DNA from: Acanthosoma haemorrhoidale
Taxonomy: Eukaryota; Arthropoda; Insecta; Hemiptera; Acanthosomatidae
Length of the DNA stretch: 64,000 nucleotides
NCBI GenBank assembly: GCA_930367205.1
Contig: OV884011.1
Location: forward strand, 38,763,754-38,827,753
Reading direction: 5' to 3'
Below the pieces are notes generated by a model, which worked only from the letters and a program-made list of their open reading frames with translations, was not told the origin of the DNA and ran no database searches. The position numbers and the translations under genes are program-made. This document shows positions 40,601 to 55,678 of this stretch, piece after piece (positions within the stretch are counted from its first letter, which is position 1; every line of letters begins with the position of its first letter).

Positions 40601-41412
40601 ATAAGGGATAGGGTGAGAGATTTATTTGAAGGGACTAGATATTTGGATAGTTCAGACCAGAGCGAAAAACTGTAAATGCATATTGGATCCCCTTCACCAG
40701 TCCCACTGCGGTGCCAGGGACTATCTCTAGACACCGTTGGGAACACCCGTATGTGTGAACAAAGAGCTTTTTCTCGCTTCATTTTTTTAACATTTAGTCT
40801 TATATTTAATTGGAAAATACTTTATTTACACTTATATATCACTATTTTGTATTAACTAAAACATTTGTTCCTTTATATTAGAGGTCGACAATGTCTGAAA
40901 AAATAATAATCAAAGAAAAAAAAACATTCCATTAACATTAAATGCATGAAAATTGTACATTCGAGAGAACAGAAATAATCATAATACAATCAGCTGCTTG
41001 CGCATGGGCTGTTTACAACTTACATTCAGTATAGAACTTTTTGAAGTTCTATATTTGTTGCTCACAACCATTCGTGTAGTTTATTTCTAAGTTATTTCTT
41101 GACAAAACACATTTTATAAAAATAACTTTGTCACTTAGAAATTAAACACTTATAAATTACAAACAGATTGTTAAAATCATTTTTACAATGAAGAGGAAAC
41201 ACTTGAAATAAATAAATGTTGTTTTAGTACGTTTAGAAATATAAATAAGAAAACTAAAACTAACAAGGGAGGGGGTAAGTGCCGCATCTTCATTGCAAAA
41301 AAAACCGTTTCTTCTTTTTGAATTGTCATAAAGCTATAATGATTGTCTCTAGTTTTATGACTTGAGATGTCATTGATGTTTGTCACTATGGTCGGGAGGA
41401 ATGAGGGGGTTG
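37693..41412. other. Intergenic DNA between EXOSC2 and the ZP gene (convergent 3' ends)
   Basis: Both flanking genes end here, so 3'UTRs must lie at each margin. A 94-codon minus-strand open frame (38217-37933, containing NILPIETIKIREKDRHVFV) is the only sizeable one and matches nothing I know. A fragment of repeat family F is at 37823-37860. The remainder is AT-rich, apart from a possible SINE head at 40281-40345 and a slightly GC-richer patch at 40590-40770 with no recognised content. Confidence 0.4.
40281..40345 (-). mobile_element. tRNA-derived SINE head (family uncertain)
   Basis: On the minus strand TAGTAATTAGCATTAC (A-box-like) is followed by CACCCTGGGTTCGAATACC, which contains a good B box. 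Spacing is tRNA-like, but the arms do not pair as a full tRNA. Confidence 0.5.
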
Positions 41413-44400
41413 CTAGGCCAACATCTTCCTAGGAGTCAGCCACTTCTTCATGTAATAGCTGAAGATGGTCGCAACATAGATTAGAACCAGCAGTGCGCAA
41501 GTGACTCCAAGAGCGAAAATGGATGTCTTAGTCGGGCATGGCTCCACTATTGTTACAGTTTTATCTGAAACAGCAAACATACAAGTATTAGTGTGGCGTT
41601 CATGCCTAGATGTGTGCTGTGTCAATAGGGTACTGCTCATTTTGTTCATAACATGTCATTAGAATTTACATTTAAACAATTGTGAACTATTTCATAAAGT
41701 TCAATATATTAAAAGTTACATTACCTTGGAAAAGGTGGACAAATGGTGATTAAATGATGGTTCATGTAAATAAAAATAAGGGTTGGAGCTTTTAAATGTT
41801 TCACATACAAACACAAAGAGTTCAACAGAGTTTTAAATATCATAAAATTTTGCTTCTTTGTCACTAAATCTAAACGGTTATTTTCATTAGTAATTAATAT
41901 TTATATATGTAAATTCGAAACAACATAGCTTTACTAATTTTTAAAACTTAAACCTGACTTTAAGAAAAAAGTTAATTCTTGCGAATATAATTAAAAAAAC
42001 ATTATATTTTATTAAGTGATTGTTTGATATATTTTATAATAAATGTGTATTTGATTTTTCTTATCATCAAATGGATTCTGATTATTATTTTAAAACATAA
42101 AAAAAAATTTATCTTTTTGAAAACATTCTACCCATTGCTTTTCTAAAATGGTCTTTTATATTTTGTGGTTAATGCTTAAATGCTATAATAGCTACATTAC
42201 CTATCAAGTCTTGAACTTTAGCTTTGTACATTTTTTGGTTTGTAAGAAACATTAAGTGGGTTAGCGATTTTATGTTTTATTCTCATATAAACCCCCCCTT
42301 AATATCCACAATAAAAATAATGTTTAGCTTATTTTTCAATCCTGTAAGCATTTAACACTGTAAGTGATGATAGTAAATTTTGTTACCTTTTCCAAAATCA
42401 GAGAAGAGAGCCTCATTGTTTTTCAGGAATTGCGATTGCTTCTCATCACCAAAATCCAATACAAGGATCTCTTGGCTTAGAGTCATGTCATCTTCCATGT
42501 TGTCGGTTTCGTTGGAAGGACCCAAAGATCTCTTTCGCCTTCCCCATGACTCGACAGATTCTCTTCCCCACTCGCATACAGCCTAAAGTACACATGTTAG
42601 ATAATAAGTTTATTTATTTCTCATAGTTTACTTATTATTCAAGTATGAGCTGAATTTAATTGTGATAAGAATAATAAATTACTCACAGGTTCGCAAGGTC
42701 CCAAACAGTATTTAACATTGCACTGGAATATAACACCATATGATTCTGTAAATCTGAATGCTTCATAGACAGTTTGGAGAGCGTTGCCATCTGGAGTAAA
42801 TCCCGGGAAAATATTGGGATCGACAGGACACCTGAAACAAATTAATGTTAGACTTCAAGCTTGATTTGTGATTATTTTTTCAATGTTTAAGTCAGATACC
42901 ATTACAGTAAATGTTTTGAAACATACAGGAAAATATCAATCATGAAATTCTCTAATTTTCCTAAAGTATTCTATATTGGATTCTCCTTTACTAATTTGTT
43001 TTTAGTGGAAAAATTTTGTGATTAATTGACTGAGGTTGATGAAAGAGAGTTGTTAGGCTTTCATAAAATTGATCAATCGACAATGTTTTGACTTACTATA
43101 TAAGTCATCATCAGGACCTAGTGTGAGATGTTAGGGGATGTAGACTGAAACATTTTAAGGAGGTTAGCCTATTTCCCATCTAAGCTGGTTCCCCAGCAAA
43201 ATTTATTTATTTATATACTCAGGGTTACTAATACACTCACACTACAACTTTTTTATTAAAAATTTGTACATCAAACAAAGACGAAATGATTTAAAAAAAA
43301 ATTATAATTACCCTTCATCATCAATAATGTGGAAGGTGCTCTTCGAGTCTTTAGCCATTGCGACACAGCTCCTTGCGAATATCCCGTAAGGTGCTGAAAT
43401 TGATCAGACATAAATGTATAGAGCTTACCATTACTGCAAAAATCGATGAATACATAATATATATTTTAAATGATTCCTTACTATCTTCAGGGATTTCAAT
43501 TCTGAATGTAAGCTTGTCTCCGATTTTGACAGTCTCTACTTCCCTCGTTCTTGTATCAAGGATTCTGATCCTCGGAGCTGGTGCTTCTGGTGCGGAAGTG
43601 ATACTGATCATCTCCGGATCCCTAAAAATTATTATTGTAAGAAAATGTATCTTGGACAGTAAATTACTTTATAAGTTTCATCATAAATTATAAATGTTTT
43701 TACCTAATCGGCATCATTCCAAAGGTGATGTTCTTTGATGACATGTCATAGGTACATTTGACTTTATATATTTTGTCTGCTTTTGTCATTACTACACTGT
43801 GGTGTTGTAGCACAACTGTGTTTGTGTATACACCAGTCTGGAAAAAAAAAAAAGTTTTTCTTTTTAGTAAACCTATCCAATTTGTACGAATACAAAGATA
43901 TTGATTGTTTATCACATATGCTATTAATGTAGGGCATGTCATGGTATATTGATGGCAGGGGTCAACAAAATATGGGACATGGGCATGGACACACTTAACC
44001 CTCATATAATCATTACAGTAGAGATGAAACCACCCCATATATTTTCCACATACACTGGCATATCAGCAGTTACTGTTTATGAGATAACTTTTTCTGAAGT
44101 CTTAAGCCACCTCTTCGAATGTTAAAATTGGATTAAAATAGTTCGACAACTATAACAGTTAGAAATGTAGAAAAGAGATGGAAGTACTCATACTTTTTTC
44201 CTTTTTAAAATGGCACACGACGAACACCCACCACAGCTTTATCCGCTAGTGACAGGGAGGAACGAAAAACTTCCAAGGGCAACGGCAGGTAATGAAAAAC
44301 CAGTGCATAAAAAATATTATTACTAAGTTATCTGTAATGAATAATAATTGACACGTTACGTTTTCTAGAAAACTGCTTCTATTTCTACGAATATAAGTTT

Positions 44401-47400
44401 TGCCAATTACCACAGATTGGGTGTTGCAGTCTTGCCCGCTCATGGTCAGATCCAGCCTGAAGAGGTCGCTATTTAAAACGTCGATGTTGCAAGTCTCCGA
44501 TCTTCCGAGGGCGTAAATCCTACCGTTGAATGGCTTATTTGTCCTCACCTGTACGGCTATTCTCGTGTCCTTGCAGTTCACCGATACTGGAACAAAAGAA
44601 AATAATTATTTTTTAATCGTTTATAAAAAATAAAGTTACGATCATCTAAAGGACAACTAGCTATTGACATATATAAAATATATATACTTGATAAGGATTA
44701 AGAATGGATTTGAAACTTTTCATTATGGGCACGTCTTACCTTGGGTTTTCAGATTCTGTGGGATTTGTCAAGAAGACAAAGCTTCGCTAGATTTGTTCCC
44801 ATGTCTCTAGTCAAGTTACTAAACCCTTAGTCTACTCCCAAAACACAAGATCCTGTTTTGCTGACCTTCACACACCTTCCGCTAACTTCGCAACCGTCCG
44901 CTCCTTTCTTGCCCACTACACCACTCTCTGGAATTCTCTCTTCCTAACATCCATCATGATCTATCCTTAAGTCCCACTAAAACCCTCCTATTTCCTCAAA
45001 CTATTGATATATAAATGTGTCCTCCGGCCAGCTCTCCTGTACGGTGCCCCACTATATACTCACTTGACTGACAATACAGCTAAAAGTCATAAACAATTCC
45101 TGAATCACGAAAATTGGTCCGACTCTCGAGAGGTTAAAGAACGCCGATCTGCACTCGTTGCTTAGTGTGTCATCGGTGGGTGAGTTCATCTACTGGAGAC
45201 AGATAAAGTTTTTTGACTCGTTGCAGCACCTCACAAACCCAGTGTTTAACACCATGACCCCACCACCCTTCCCGCATCGATGGCAACAGACTCGGGTAAA
45301 ATTAGGTTAAGATTTAGTTTAAGTTTTTATTGTTAGATGTAAGTTAGTTTTAAGTTTATGATAAATAAGGTGAGCCCCATCACGTTTAATAAATTCAGTC
45401 CATTAATGTATAATGTACATCATTATACGTTTGTACAATGCAGATCACTATTTTGTGTACTAGAATTTGTATAAAATGTAGCCAAGCTACAGGAAATACG
45501 ATGAAGCGATTGTAAATAGATCGGTTTGTAGAATCTATACTTTGTACATATATAAATTTGTAACAATGGGATATGGAAAAATTTTATTTTTCCAATTGAG
45601 GTGTATACTTAATTTACTTAGCTTTTTTTTCTCTGTGATTTTTTGGTTTATCCGTACCATATTGTTATTAATAGGGAACATGATCCCAGAATAAAATATT
45701 TTTTCTGTTCTACTCTATTCTAAGATTGAAGATGATTACTATGTCAGAGGGGATTTTAGCTTGGAATTTTCAATCAACCTGCCAAGAGTAGTAATATTAA
45801 TAAACATTCTTTATTTTATTACGTTAAAGTTCTTTAGTTTTTTTCTTTGAAAGGAGGTTTTGCAACCAGACTCAAGCAACACCGGACAAATCCATCTTCA
45901 CATAAATAAATCCCTTGAATTAATTTTAGATATATAAATGTAATTCTCACCATCGTAGCAGTATCCCTTGTTGTCGCAGTTGACATCCGACCTGGTCAGA
46001 TTGTTGATGGACGGATCGTCAGTAGTGTCGAAAACCACAGGAAGAGTTGAATCGTGGGGCAGTCCTGTTGCCTCTGAAGAAATCATAATCATATGTTAAT
46101 GTTGTTTCAGGAAATAATTATAATTTATATAACTATATTATTATATTAAAAGGTGGTTTACTCACTTTCACAGAAATTTTCGTAGTATAGTCCAACCCTT
46201 TGACCGTCGTCGATGAGGGGCCTCTCTGCGTTGAGGTATGTGTTGGGTCCATCGGGAAGGGTCTTGTGGTCCAGGTGGAACAGCTGGCAGTTGTAGGAAG
46301 TGCCGATTGGTGGACCCTTGTAGAGGAAGGAACGGCACAAGAATTCGTTTTCTATTTCGCATGCGAGTTTGCACGCAGCTTCGCTAGTCACCTGAAGAGA
46401 GAGAAAAAAAAAATTATATTACATATTTACAATATACAAATGAATACACTAAGGATACATGTTTAGGATGTACTTTACAAAGTTTTTAAAAAAAAGCCTT
46501 GGCGAATGAAAAGATTGTTGATTTCAAAATAACATGTTAGATCCTTTTAGCCTTTCGTTCATTATATATTTGCAAACGTCATTGGGTTTCATTCAATATT
46601 ATATATTTGCAAACGTCATTGGGTTTCATTCAATATTATATATTTGCATACGTCATTGGGTTTCATTCAATATTATATATTTGCAAACGTCATTGGGTTT
46701 CATTCACTATTATATATTGGCAAACGTCATTGGGTTTCATTTACTATTATGTATTGCAACGAGAATGTATCCATTGCTTTAGTAATAGATGTTGAACAGG
46801 CACCATTCAACGGGTTTGATAATAATCCATACGGCACTAGCAGCCTGCTCGCGCGTTTTTTCCCACCTAGGGAGACTGGCCTGTCGTGTCAGGCCAGTTT
46901 TACTGTGGCTTTTTGAGTGAAAACGTCTTTTTTCTGTAATGCCAACAGTTAATTTGGGTGGTCATAATAGTTGTGGTTTGTATGGAGCTCACCCATACAT
47001 ACCCCTTCCTTCTTATTGATAATTCCCTTTGAACAGTTGTATGGTAACCTTTGCATCAGCCATACCAGACACATAAAGGTAAGCTTTTTTATTTTTTCCT
47101 TTTATTCATCAGGTCATTAGAGCATAGATCTACCATTTATTGAGCCTAGCAGAAACCCATATTTGTTCGTTTTTAGTTTGTATAGAGTTATCTACCAGTG
47201 GGCATACTTATTATTTCAAGTTTATTGTAGTTCGCTTTGCATGTCGAACTACTCGCAGGCGAAGTATAAGTTATCTGAGCGTGGATGATGAGACTTTTTG
47301 TTAAATAAAGGTAATTTTTGTAAATTGTCTTTTGGGCCTTATCTGATTTTATTTTAATATGTTCTGTGAATGTTAAGAATCTGTCAAGGGTCAAAGGCCC

Positions 47401-50400
47401 CTCTACACATTGGTCCAACACATTGGTCCAACATCGAGATCAAAAGTGACAAATCTACAGATTGGCCAATTCGTTTGGGCCAGTAGCAAAACAGGAGGTA
47501 GGACACTCCGCTCCCAAAACCAACTCTCACCAACACTGGCCAAGGATGGCCGAAGCAAGCCAATCCTCTCTCTACATTGGTTCAATATGCTGGCCCAACA
47601 ATGCCGAGAGAGGTTTAGAACTGATGATTTAGTTAAGTTAGTCTACGCTTTGTCCAAAACTATGGATTCTGACTTGTTTGAATTTAATTTCCATTTTTGA
47701 AAACAGTTTTTTGAAATGTTGTTGAAACCTGTTTTCATGTTACAATGCCATAAGAAGTTGCGTCAGTCGCTATTCGCCACACTTTGTCATTGTTACCAAA
47801 AAATGATTAATTAAATAATAACGTACCTGAAGTTCTTTGTCGACGTAGTAATGAAGAGATACATATTGTGAGACTTTATCGTCAGCGACTCCAATTCTAG
47901 GTAGCTGGAAGATTTTGTTGCTTTTGCAAGCTTGGTTTCCTGAAGTATAGAAAACTCATTAGTAAAAGAATACACGATAAATTTCAACTGATATTTATAA
48001 GTTAAACGAACCTTTCAAGCAAAGATTTTCAAAATAATCGACTCCTTGAGCATCGATGAACTGCACATACTGTCCCGTCGTCCTTCTGTCGGAATCGCTC
48101 AGGTGACATTGGAGTGTGACATAATTGTACTCTACAGATCGGCAATTGAACCTATGCTGTGAGCGGAAACAAATATTTTGTTATAATTGTAAGTTTTAAA
48201 CCAGCAGCAATGGAACATACATTTGCTATCTTAAGATGACAGTTTGGAAAACTCAGACATAAAGTTAAAAAATCGTCGAGTTTTTTTCTACAAAAATGCT
48301 CCTACTACAGATCACAAGCTGATTAGCTTTAATATAAATTTAACATAGTAAATAAACATAGAAAAATAACATAGTATTATGTAGTGCAGTAATTTAAAGC
48401 ATTCAATTACTCATAGGCTATGTTTCAGCTTATTTTGAAGGCTTTGAAAATATACATTTTTGCTACGATTTCTTGTTTTTTGTAACCGATATTTCTTTGT
48501 GACTTTTCAACGACTAAAGCTCATATTTCATTTGAATATAATTTTTAAAATGACAGAATCCTGAGTATTTCTATTGCTTACACTATGCAGTGTTACGGTT
48601 AAATGTAGTTGTTTAGATTTTTTGAATATAATTTTAATTTAACTCTCGCAAAGTATATTTAGAAGGCACATAGGCAGTGGGGATAGAGTTAGTCACCAAG
48701 AGCTATTGTCGAATTCTATGAAAATATAACTTATTTTTGTACACTCAAATAATGTGAAGTACAATGTTGACATACGGTCGAATTTCAACGAAAATTTAAC
48801 TATTTATTTTTAATTGTCATCAACGAACCTCATTAAGACAAGCCGCTAAACATGCTTCTTTTGTAGAGGTGTAAATAAGAGCGTTGTCTAGGCCTCTTAT
48901 CATTTTGTTCGGTACTCGTTCGAAAGCCCAAGGTCTCAAGCAAACATTGTCTGAAATAAAGATAAGATGCATTAATAATAAGCATAAGACAGTTATTCAA
49001 CCATACTGCATTATTAAATCGTGTTAAAATGCCCACCTGATCGGATCTGAAGTTTGACCATGTAGTATAGGTTCACAGAGCGTTGTGGGGCCGCAGCTGG
49101 GTTGGTGGCGGTGGTCTCGTTTTGGAGCTGGCAGACCGTCTCTTGTACAGGTGTTAGAGGGTTCAAAACAAAACTAAAACAATACATTAACGTCATGAAT
49201 TAATAATATATTTTAGTGATATTTAATTTCGTAGAAATAATTAATAACATTTAATCAGATGAAGAAGTGTCGTCATATATCTATTCCAGTGTATGTTGGC
49301 AGTATTGTGAAGGTCATGACAGAAAAGTGCTCTCTGGGTCCTAGATTAACTTGCCTTGGGGGATCTTGATGATACCAGACTAGTGTGACAATGGCAACAT
49401 GTGAGGTACTCAGCTATTCAGACTCAAGAGAGGGCACTTGTATTTAAAACTCAAAGGAGTAAACTTGTTAAATGAGGAGAAAGGGGTGTAATACCATTGA
49501 GATCACAATCCAAAGTGTAAGTTAATGTGTGTAGAAATAACTAGTAGAAATCCGTAGAAACAGGGTTTCATTGATCTACCAATAATATATCATATTTGAG
49601 AGTTATCGGCATAATAAGCGTAAGATAATCAAATCAGTGAAGGTCATAATAGTTTGAAGACCATTAGCGATTCGATGAATGCAGCATAAACAATTATTGA
49701 TCAAAGGATGAAGTCAATACTCTAAATATATTTAATTTGCTTTATTTATAATTAATTCAAGTTTTCAATTGAGAATCACTTCGAAATGTGTACTACCATC
49801 GGACATTACAGAACAAAATGAAAAAAAAACAAAATTTTTTACTCAAGAAATAGTCGTCAGGTCAAGAGATCAACAACCGTAATTAAAAAATATTCCAAAC
49901 AATAAAGTTCTGAGAGAATTTTAGAAATAGCGTGCTCCAAATGATTTTGAGTCAATATTTTTTTCTATTGAGATTATTTAGGTTTCTCACGAATGTCACA
50001 TCTCAAAATCTTGAGGATGACTCACTTGTCTATCGAAAACTATAGCTGTGGAGAGAAATAAGGTGCGTTATGTCATAAAATAAATACCATCAATAGTATA
50101 TTTTTTCCTTGGCTAAAAATTATCAATAAAAAATAAAGTAGGCTTTTCGTGTCAGTTTTGTCCAGGTCATTAAGTCCGCCACCATTCCCTTTGAGGCTAT
50201 GGTCCGCGTCCGACCTTTCTTCTGCTTCTTCTAGTTCTTCTTCAGGCCACGGTGCCTGTAATTTACTTCTTTGCCGAGACCGACTCGTCAGAGGGTTTAA
50301 TGATCCCAGCGGCAAAACATCCTCTTTGTCCGATACCTTCTTAGCTCCTCGCAGACTTTTTGTCTTCCGATCCGCTTCCTACTTACAGATGACGAGTAGC

Positions 50401-53400
50401 GGAAGTGTTTTGAAGCAATTATTCACATTGATCGATACGCTATATGGCAGCCACCATCTCAATCAAGTCAGGCTTGGACAATCCACGCAGCTGTCTAATT
50501 TGTGTCTGATATTTTATAAATAAATAGTCATACATGAGTATTTACCTGTAAGAAGCGGCTTGACAGTCTGGTTCTTCCCTGCACCATCCTTGACATTCGT
50601 ACAGTGACAGGTTCTTGATGGTGTAGTATGTGTTCCCCCGGTAGTCAAGCTCTGTCAGTTTCTCGAAGGCCACTCGTCCTAGAAGAAACATGAAAAAATA
50701 GGTTAAAATAGGATATTGATAGCATAATTATAATAAAATTTATACTTGGCAATACATATATTGCCAAGTTCGTTGTTATAAACAACATTCCCTCATGGCA
50801 TATGTGCACAGCATAAATTACCTTGAGAGGTTGTGATTATATAGTTTTGTATAAGTTGTCCATGTGACGGTTACATTTTCTGTCAGGTATTATTACTAGA
50901 TAAAAAATATTGTTAGGTAGCGAAGCGTGGACATAGTTGTAATAGTAGGTCTTTGGGGTAAGCTAATATGGATGAAATGCCCAGTAAGTCATTTAAAAAA
51001 CAGTATTTATTAAAACATTTCACAGTACTGGTGATAAACTGGAAACATAGACCCAAACTGAATAAGTTGTTGAGAAGGACTCTGGGAGGTTACAATTTGT
51101 ATGGATAACTGATTGAATTGACCGGCATTTCCTGGAATAGTTTTTCTTTAGTCCCTCAAATTCTGCAAGTCTCTTTCAGGAAGAAAGGAGCTATGGGGTT
51201 TGAATATCATTTTAAAAAGGTTTAAATTTCCAGTATTTCCATACTTTAAACTGTAGTTCTAATGGCGAATAGTTGTCGAGTTATTTTAGTCCGAATTTTC
51301 AAATAGATGACTTCAGACTCCAGATGAAGATATCTGAGGGCTGGTTAGTAGCATAGAGAAAAGAACTGTTAGGGGTTTCATTCACTTCAAAACACTATGT
51401 GAAAACTTTAGCTCTTTCTCTTAATTAGTTAGGAGGAAATGCACGAAGAAAGTAGTAAACTCGCTGAAGTTTTACCTATCAACAACAACGAATTTGTATT
51501 TTTAAGTACATTTGATGGTGTTAGTATTCCTATTTTTGCTAATTACTCACAGCACAAAAGTTGGTCCTGATCATTCAGAAGACACAGCTAAGCAGGATAT
51601 TATATATAGGCAATATAACTTAGTAGAAGAATATGAAAACATCAGTTCATCAGACTACTCACATTCCACTTATATCTACCTCCTTTTGTTTCTATTCTTT
51701 CGTACCTAACCTTTCTTACATTGCCAAGCCCTTCTATATTCTTCGCATCCAAACCCTCCAATCTTGCATTAATCACAAGATGGCCAAAGCTTCATGCCAG
51801 AACGTCTATTCCAGCCTCCCTTGTCATCATAATCTATATGCTAATGCTCTATATTCCCATCTCCCATCTCATCCCCGGCAACCCAGAGGGAAGCCTAAGG
51901 GGGAGGTGGCCTTGCGACCACCTCCCAACCAACTAACATTTTGTTTATAAGTGAGCTCTAGTGAATATTAAAGTGACAAGTGTTTTTGGCTAATGAGCCT
52001 TTAACCCCCAAAAAGCAATGACTATAAACTGAAGTTCTAAGCACAGCGACTTTCGTTACTAATTATTACCAATCGTGTGTAGCGACTACTTTTTTTCTTG
52101 TTACCTGGACCTGAAGCAGACATAGTATGTTGAATAAGTGTTCATTTATTAATAAAGTTGATGAAAACCTAACGACACTCTCCTAATTAATTACGCTACT
52201 CATTTATTTACTCATAGCTAACAATGAACTTACGGTTCTTACAATGTAACGTTTATCAATCTTATCTTTATCTTATTTAGGGGTGACTAGTAATCTATTA
52301 TTTTAGCACCTCTAACAGATGATTCCTTGACACTTCGTGACTCGATGGCAGCACCCGAGAGCATGGCCAGCAGACGGCTAGTGGAAATATCTTCTCCTTT
52401 GTACGGGTCTCCTTTTATGTTCATTTTTATCGATCATCCACGCCTCATTCTCCGCTCTTCTTCACCGTCTTCCGTGTGAACCTTCTCCACTCCCCCGCCT
52501 GCGCCATTTTCTTTTTTTGTAAAAATCTTCTATGAAGTTTCCACCTTTCAGAGTACAACATCGCAGAGTTTAACCAACCGTTATTTTTTTCGCTTTGAGG
52601 CTTCTTATGTTTTTGCTACATTATATACCGCATACGTGTTTTGTTTCTTATCCAGTGTCTTTGTGAGGGACGCTTGACTGACATGGTTATAGAGCGACTC
52701 GGGTAAAAAATAAATAAAAAAAACTGAGGCCATCAACTGGAGTTAATTGGAGTAAATTTTCTTAATGCGTCGTGTGACATCTGTTTAAACTACAGTACTT
52801 AAATACAGGTAGTACATAGTTTTGCTGTTTTTTTTCTAAAACATTTTTCCAACGATGAAATTAATTTTTGTTCTAATTCTCTATAAACGGATTTATAGGC
52901 GTAGACAGAAGGGGAAATATCAAGAGACTTTCCGAAGTTTCCACGACATTCTCTTAATAACTTAGTAAATGGTTCTGAAAAATAAAATGAAAACTATCCG
53001 GTATATTGAGCTAAAAATTGTTGAATGTACTTACAAAATTTTACATTTATAGGGTAATTTTCGCAACCACTATCGCACATACAGTCAGACCAAATACGAT
53101 CTCCTCCTACTTTGATTGTAGAGCCACTCCCTAGTCGTTAAATAATATTTTTAATGGATTATACACCCATCGAATCTCCCTAGTAGCAGATACAACCATC
53201 AGCTGAACACATCAGGATTTTAAGATCAACTAACTATTCTAGCTTGTGCATTTGCAGATATGCCTTCTGCGTTTGTCAAGTAGTGACATGAAAGATTAGT
53301 ATATTCAAGATCAAGTTTAAACTCCTATCACCGTTTATCTCTTCAATGTAATAAAGTGATGTCTGTGAAATGAAACTTACAAGGATAGAGTGCAGAATGC

Positions 53401-55637
53401 ATCATTCAAGAAGTAAACAGTTGCAAACCTGACGCAAGGGTCTATTCTGAGCCCTACCCTCTTTAATATATTCCTTCTTTTTCTACCTGAAGTAATTTTA
53501 CTGATGCATTCAAAGCTGCTAATTTGGGAATTAAATAAGGTGAGCACGAGGCATGATCAAGTGGAATGCCTGCACACACGTAGCCATCGACAAAAGGCGT
53601 AGCGAAGTCCTCCAAGAATTAACTTGCGAACGGTCTGCTGTTTGTCACATATGGATTCCGAAGTATAAACCCTTTGAGAGGGGAACAACAAAAGTTCCGG
53701 GAAGTCCTCCTCACCCCAACGGCATTCTCATTGGACTCGTCCGATTTCATGGCGGACGGCCGGCCGATTAAGTGAATAACGACTGTGAAGAGATAGGAGA
53801 GGAGTGGACTGTGGAGGGGCGGAAGGAATCAAAAGGGAGAGGTAGAAAAGAAATAGACAATAGAATAGAAGAAGAAGGAATAAAAAAAAAAGGCAGACGA
53901 CGGAAGGACGGATAACGGACAGGAGGGGTAATAAGGATTAAGTGGCTTCCTGTACAATGGTCAGTTGTTATTTATGGTCGGTACCGTTTAGTATCAAGTA
54001 GTCACTGACTAATCTCATTACATCTACATATACCGTTTGATCCTTATCAGGGATTTCTCATTACCTCTATGTTTAGTGTTTTGGATGGAATGAAGGCTGT
54101 GGGGGTAAAGGTCACTTTTAGTATATTTGCAATATGGGTTGTTCATCAAGCTTTAGATTCTCAATTTTCTTTTATTGACGAAGTGTCATTAAACGTTCTC
54201 TTTTAGGTTCAGTATACCCACAACCTTCCTAAGCCCCTGGTATAAAGATTTAAAGTAAGCTACAGGTCTGTGTAAGATTAACCCTCCTTTGCATATGAGC
54301 TTATTCATTGTGTGTTTATTTTTTTTATCATTACAGATATTTATGTTTTGTGTTTATTTATATTCTGGACCAATAAATGTACTTTCAAATTTGTTAACCA
54401 TTAAAAAAAAAATGTATATATATATTTCAATGCCTTCACCATTTTGCATTTTAATTACATCCCGGCCATATATTGCAAAAGGTTAACCTTTTGACAGTTT
54501 TAGCAATTTTTTAGGAGTGTGACTTCTTATTAATAATTTAATTACATATTGACTTATATATTTTTCTTCATAAGTATAAAAATATTTTGTACGATATTGT
54601 GATTTGTGATTTTTTTGTGTATTATATATTTGCAATTTCTTAGCTCTTGGAAATGGCAGTGCGAGTTGCAGATAGCTAAAAGGTGTGTAAAGTTAATACA
54701 AATTATTGAGAGGTAGCCTTGGAATTTTACCTGTGGTTTTCGAATAATCCAAAAGTATTCAAAAGTATGTATTTATAAAAGGAATCATAACTGCCAAAAG
54801 CTATTATATCACTTTATTATAAAAATGTTCTGTTTTAACCTTATTAACTCACTTTTTAGGCTTAGGGTAGACTAATTAAACCTACCTATTTTTATTATCT
54901 GTTTCAACCGATTTTTTCTAGCATCATAAATCCCCGGTTTTCTACCTTGTGTTTGTCTGTCCAGTGTTAGGGAGTACTGCGTTCAATCTGGTGATACGAA
55001 ATTTCATATTGAGGGCCCGTTTGATATTGGGAATGCATGATAGGTATAGCCATCACCATCAACTGAATGGTGTCATCAAGTCCGTCCCTCTTTAACAATT
55101 CTAAGTCTGTACAACTGGAATTCGTCAAATTTTGCAGAGTGAACCCTTGAAGTCAAATTCAGGTCGAGTTGGTATTCCAGTCATGCCAGGTTACGCGGTC
55201 ATGGCCTGAGAAACTAAAAACTCATTTATGTCACTTTTGGACTCAGTGCATTAGATATAGGTTAAAATAGATCTGAACAGGTCCTGTTATTTCTGTACTT
55301 TACTAAAACATCAACTATTAGTGAATGTATTGATTAGGCAGGTAGATATGTGTTTTACAGGTTCGGTATAGTCCCACGCACTGCTTACTTACCCCAGGCC
55401 GGCAATTATTTCCCCCTTGATGAGGTATTCAACCTCGTCTCTCAAGATAAGGGTCTTAATGCAGTACGGTAGATATAAATGGCGGTCAGAACGAGGGAGA
55501 CCTTGATCTGGGAAGCGGAGCCTACATATTCATGAGGCAGTGTGCCGTTAGCGAGGCCTACATTCACTGGAACGGTAAGCCTCAGACAGGTGACTGCTGG
55601 TATCTATGTGGTCGTGGTTAGTTCCTGTCACTTATTC

Positions 55638-55678
<41 letters not shown>

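Noticed and set aside
43700..44038. Extension of a ZP exon upstream into a 112-codon ORF
   Set aside because: The conserved ZP sequence starts right after the acceptor TTTCCAG at 43838; the upstream part is intronic and unrelated.
46200..46466. Plus-strand ORF opposite PAN3 of the ZP gene
   Set aside because: It is the complement of a conserved cysteine-rich exon with correct splice sites on the minus strand.
46534..46916. Three overlapping plus-strand ORFs
   Set aside because: They are products of the 37-bp tandem repeat, which stays open while shifting frame.
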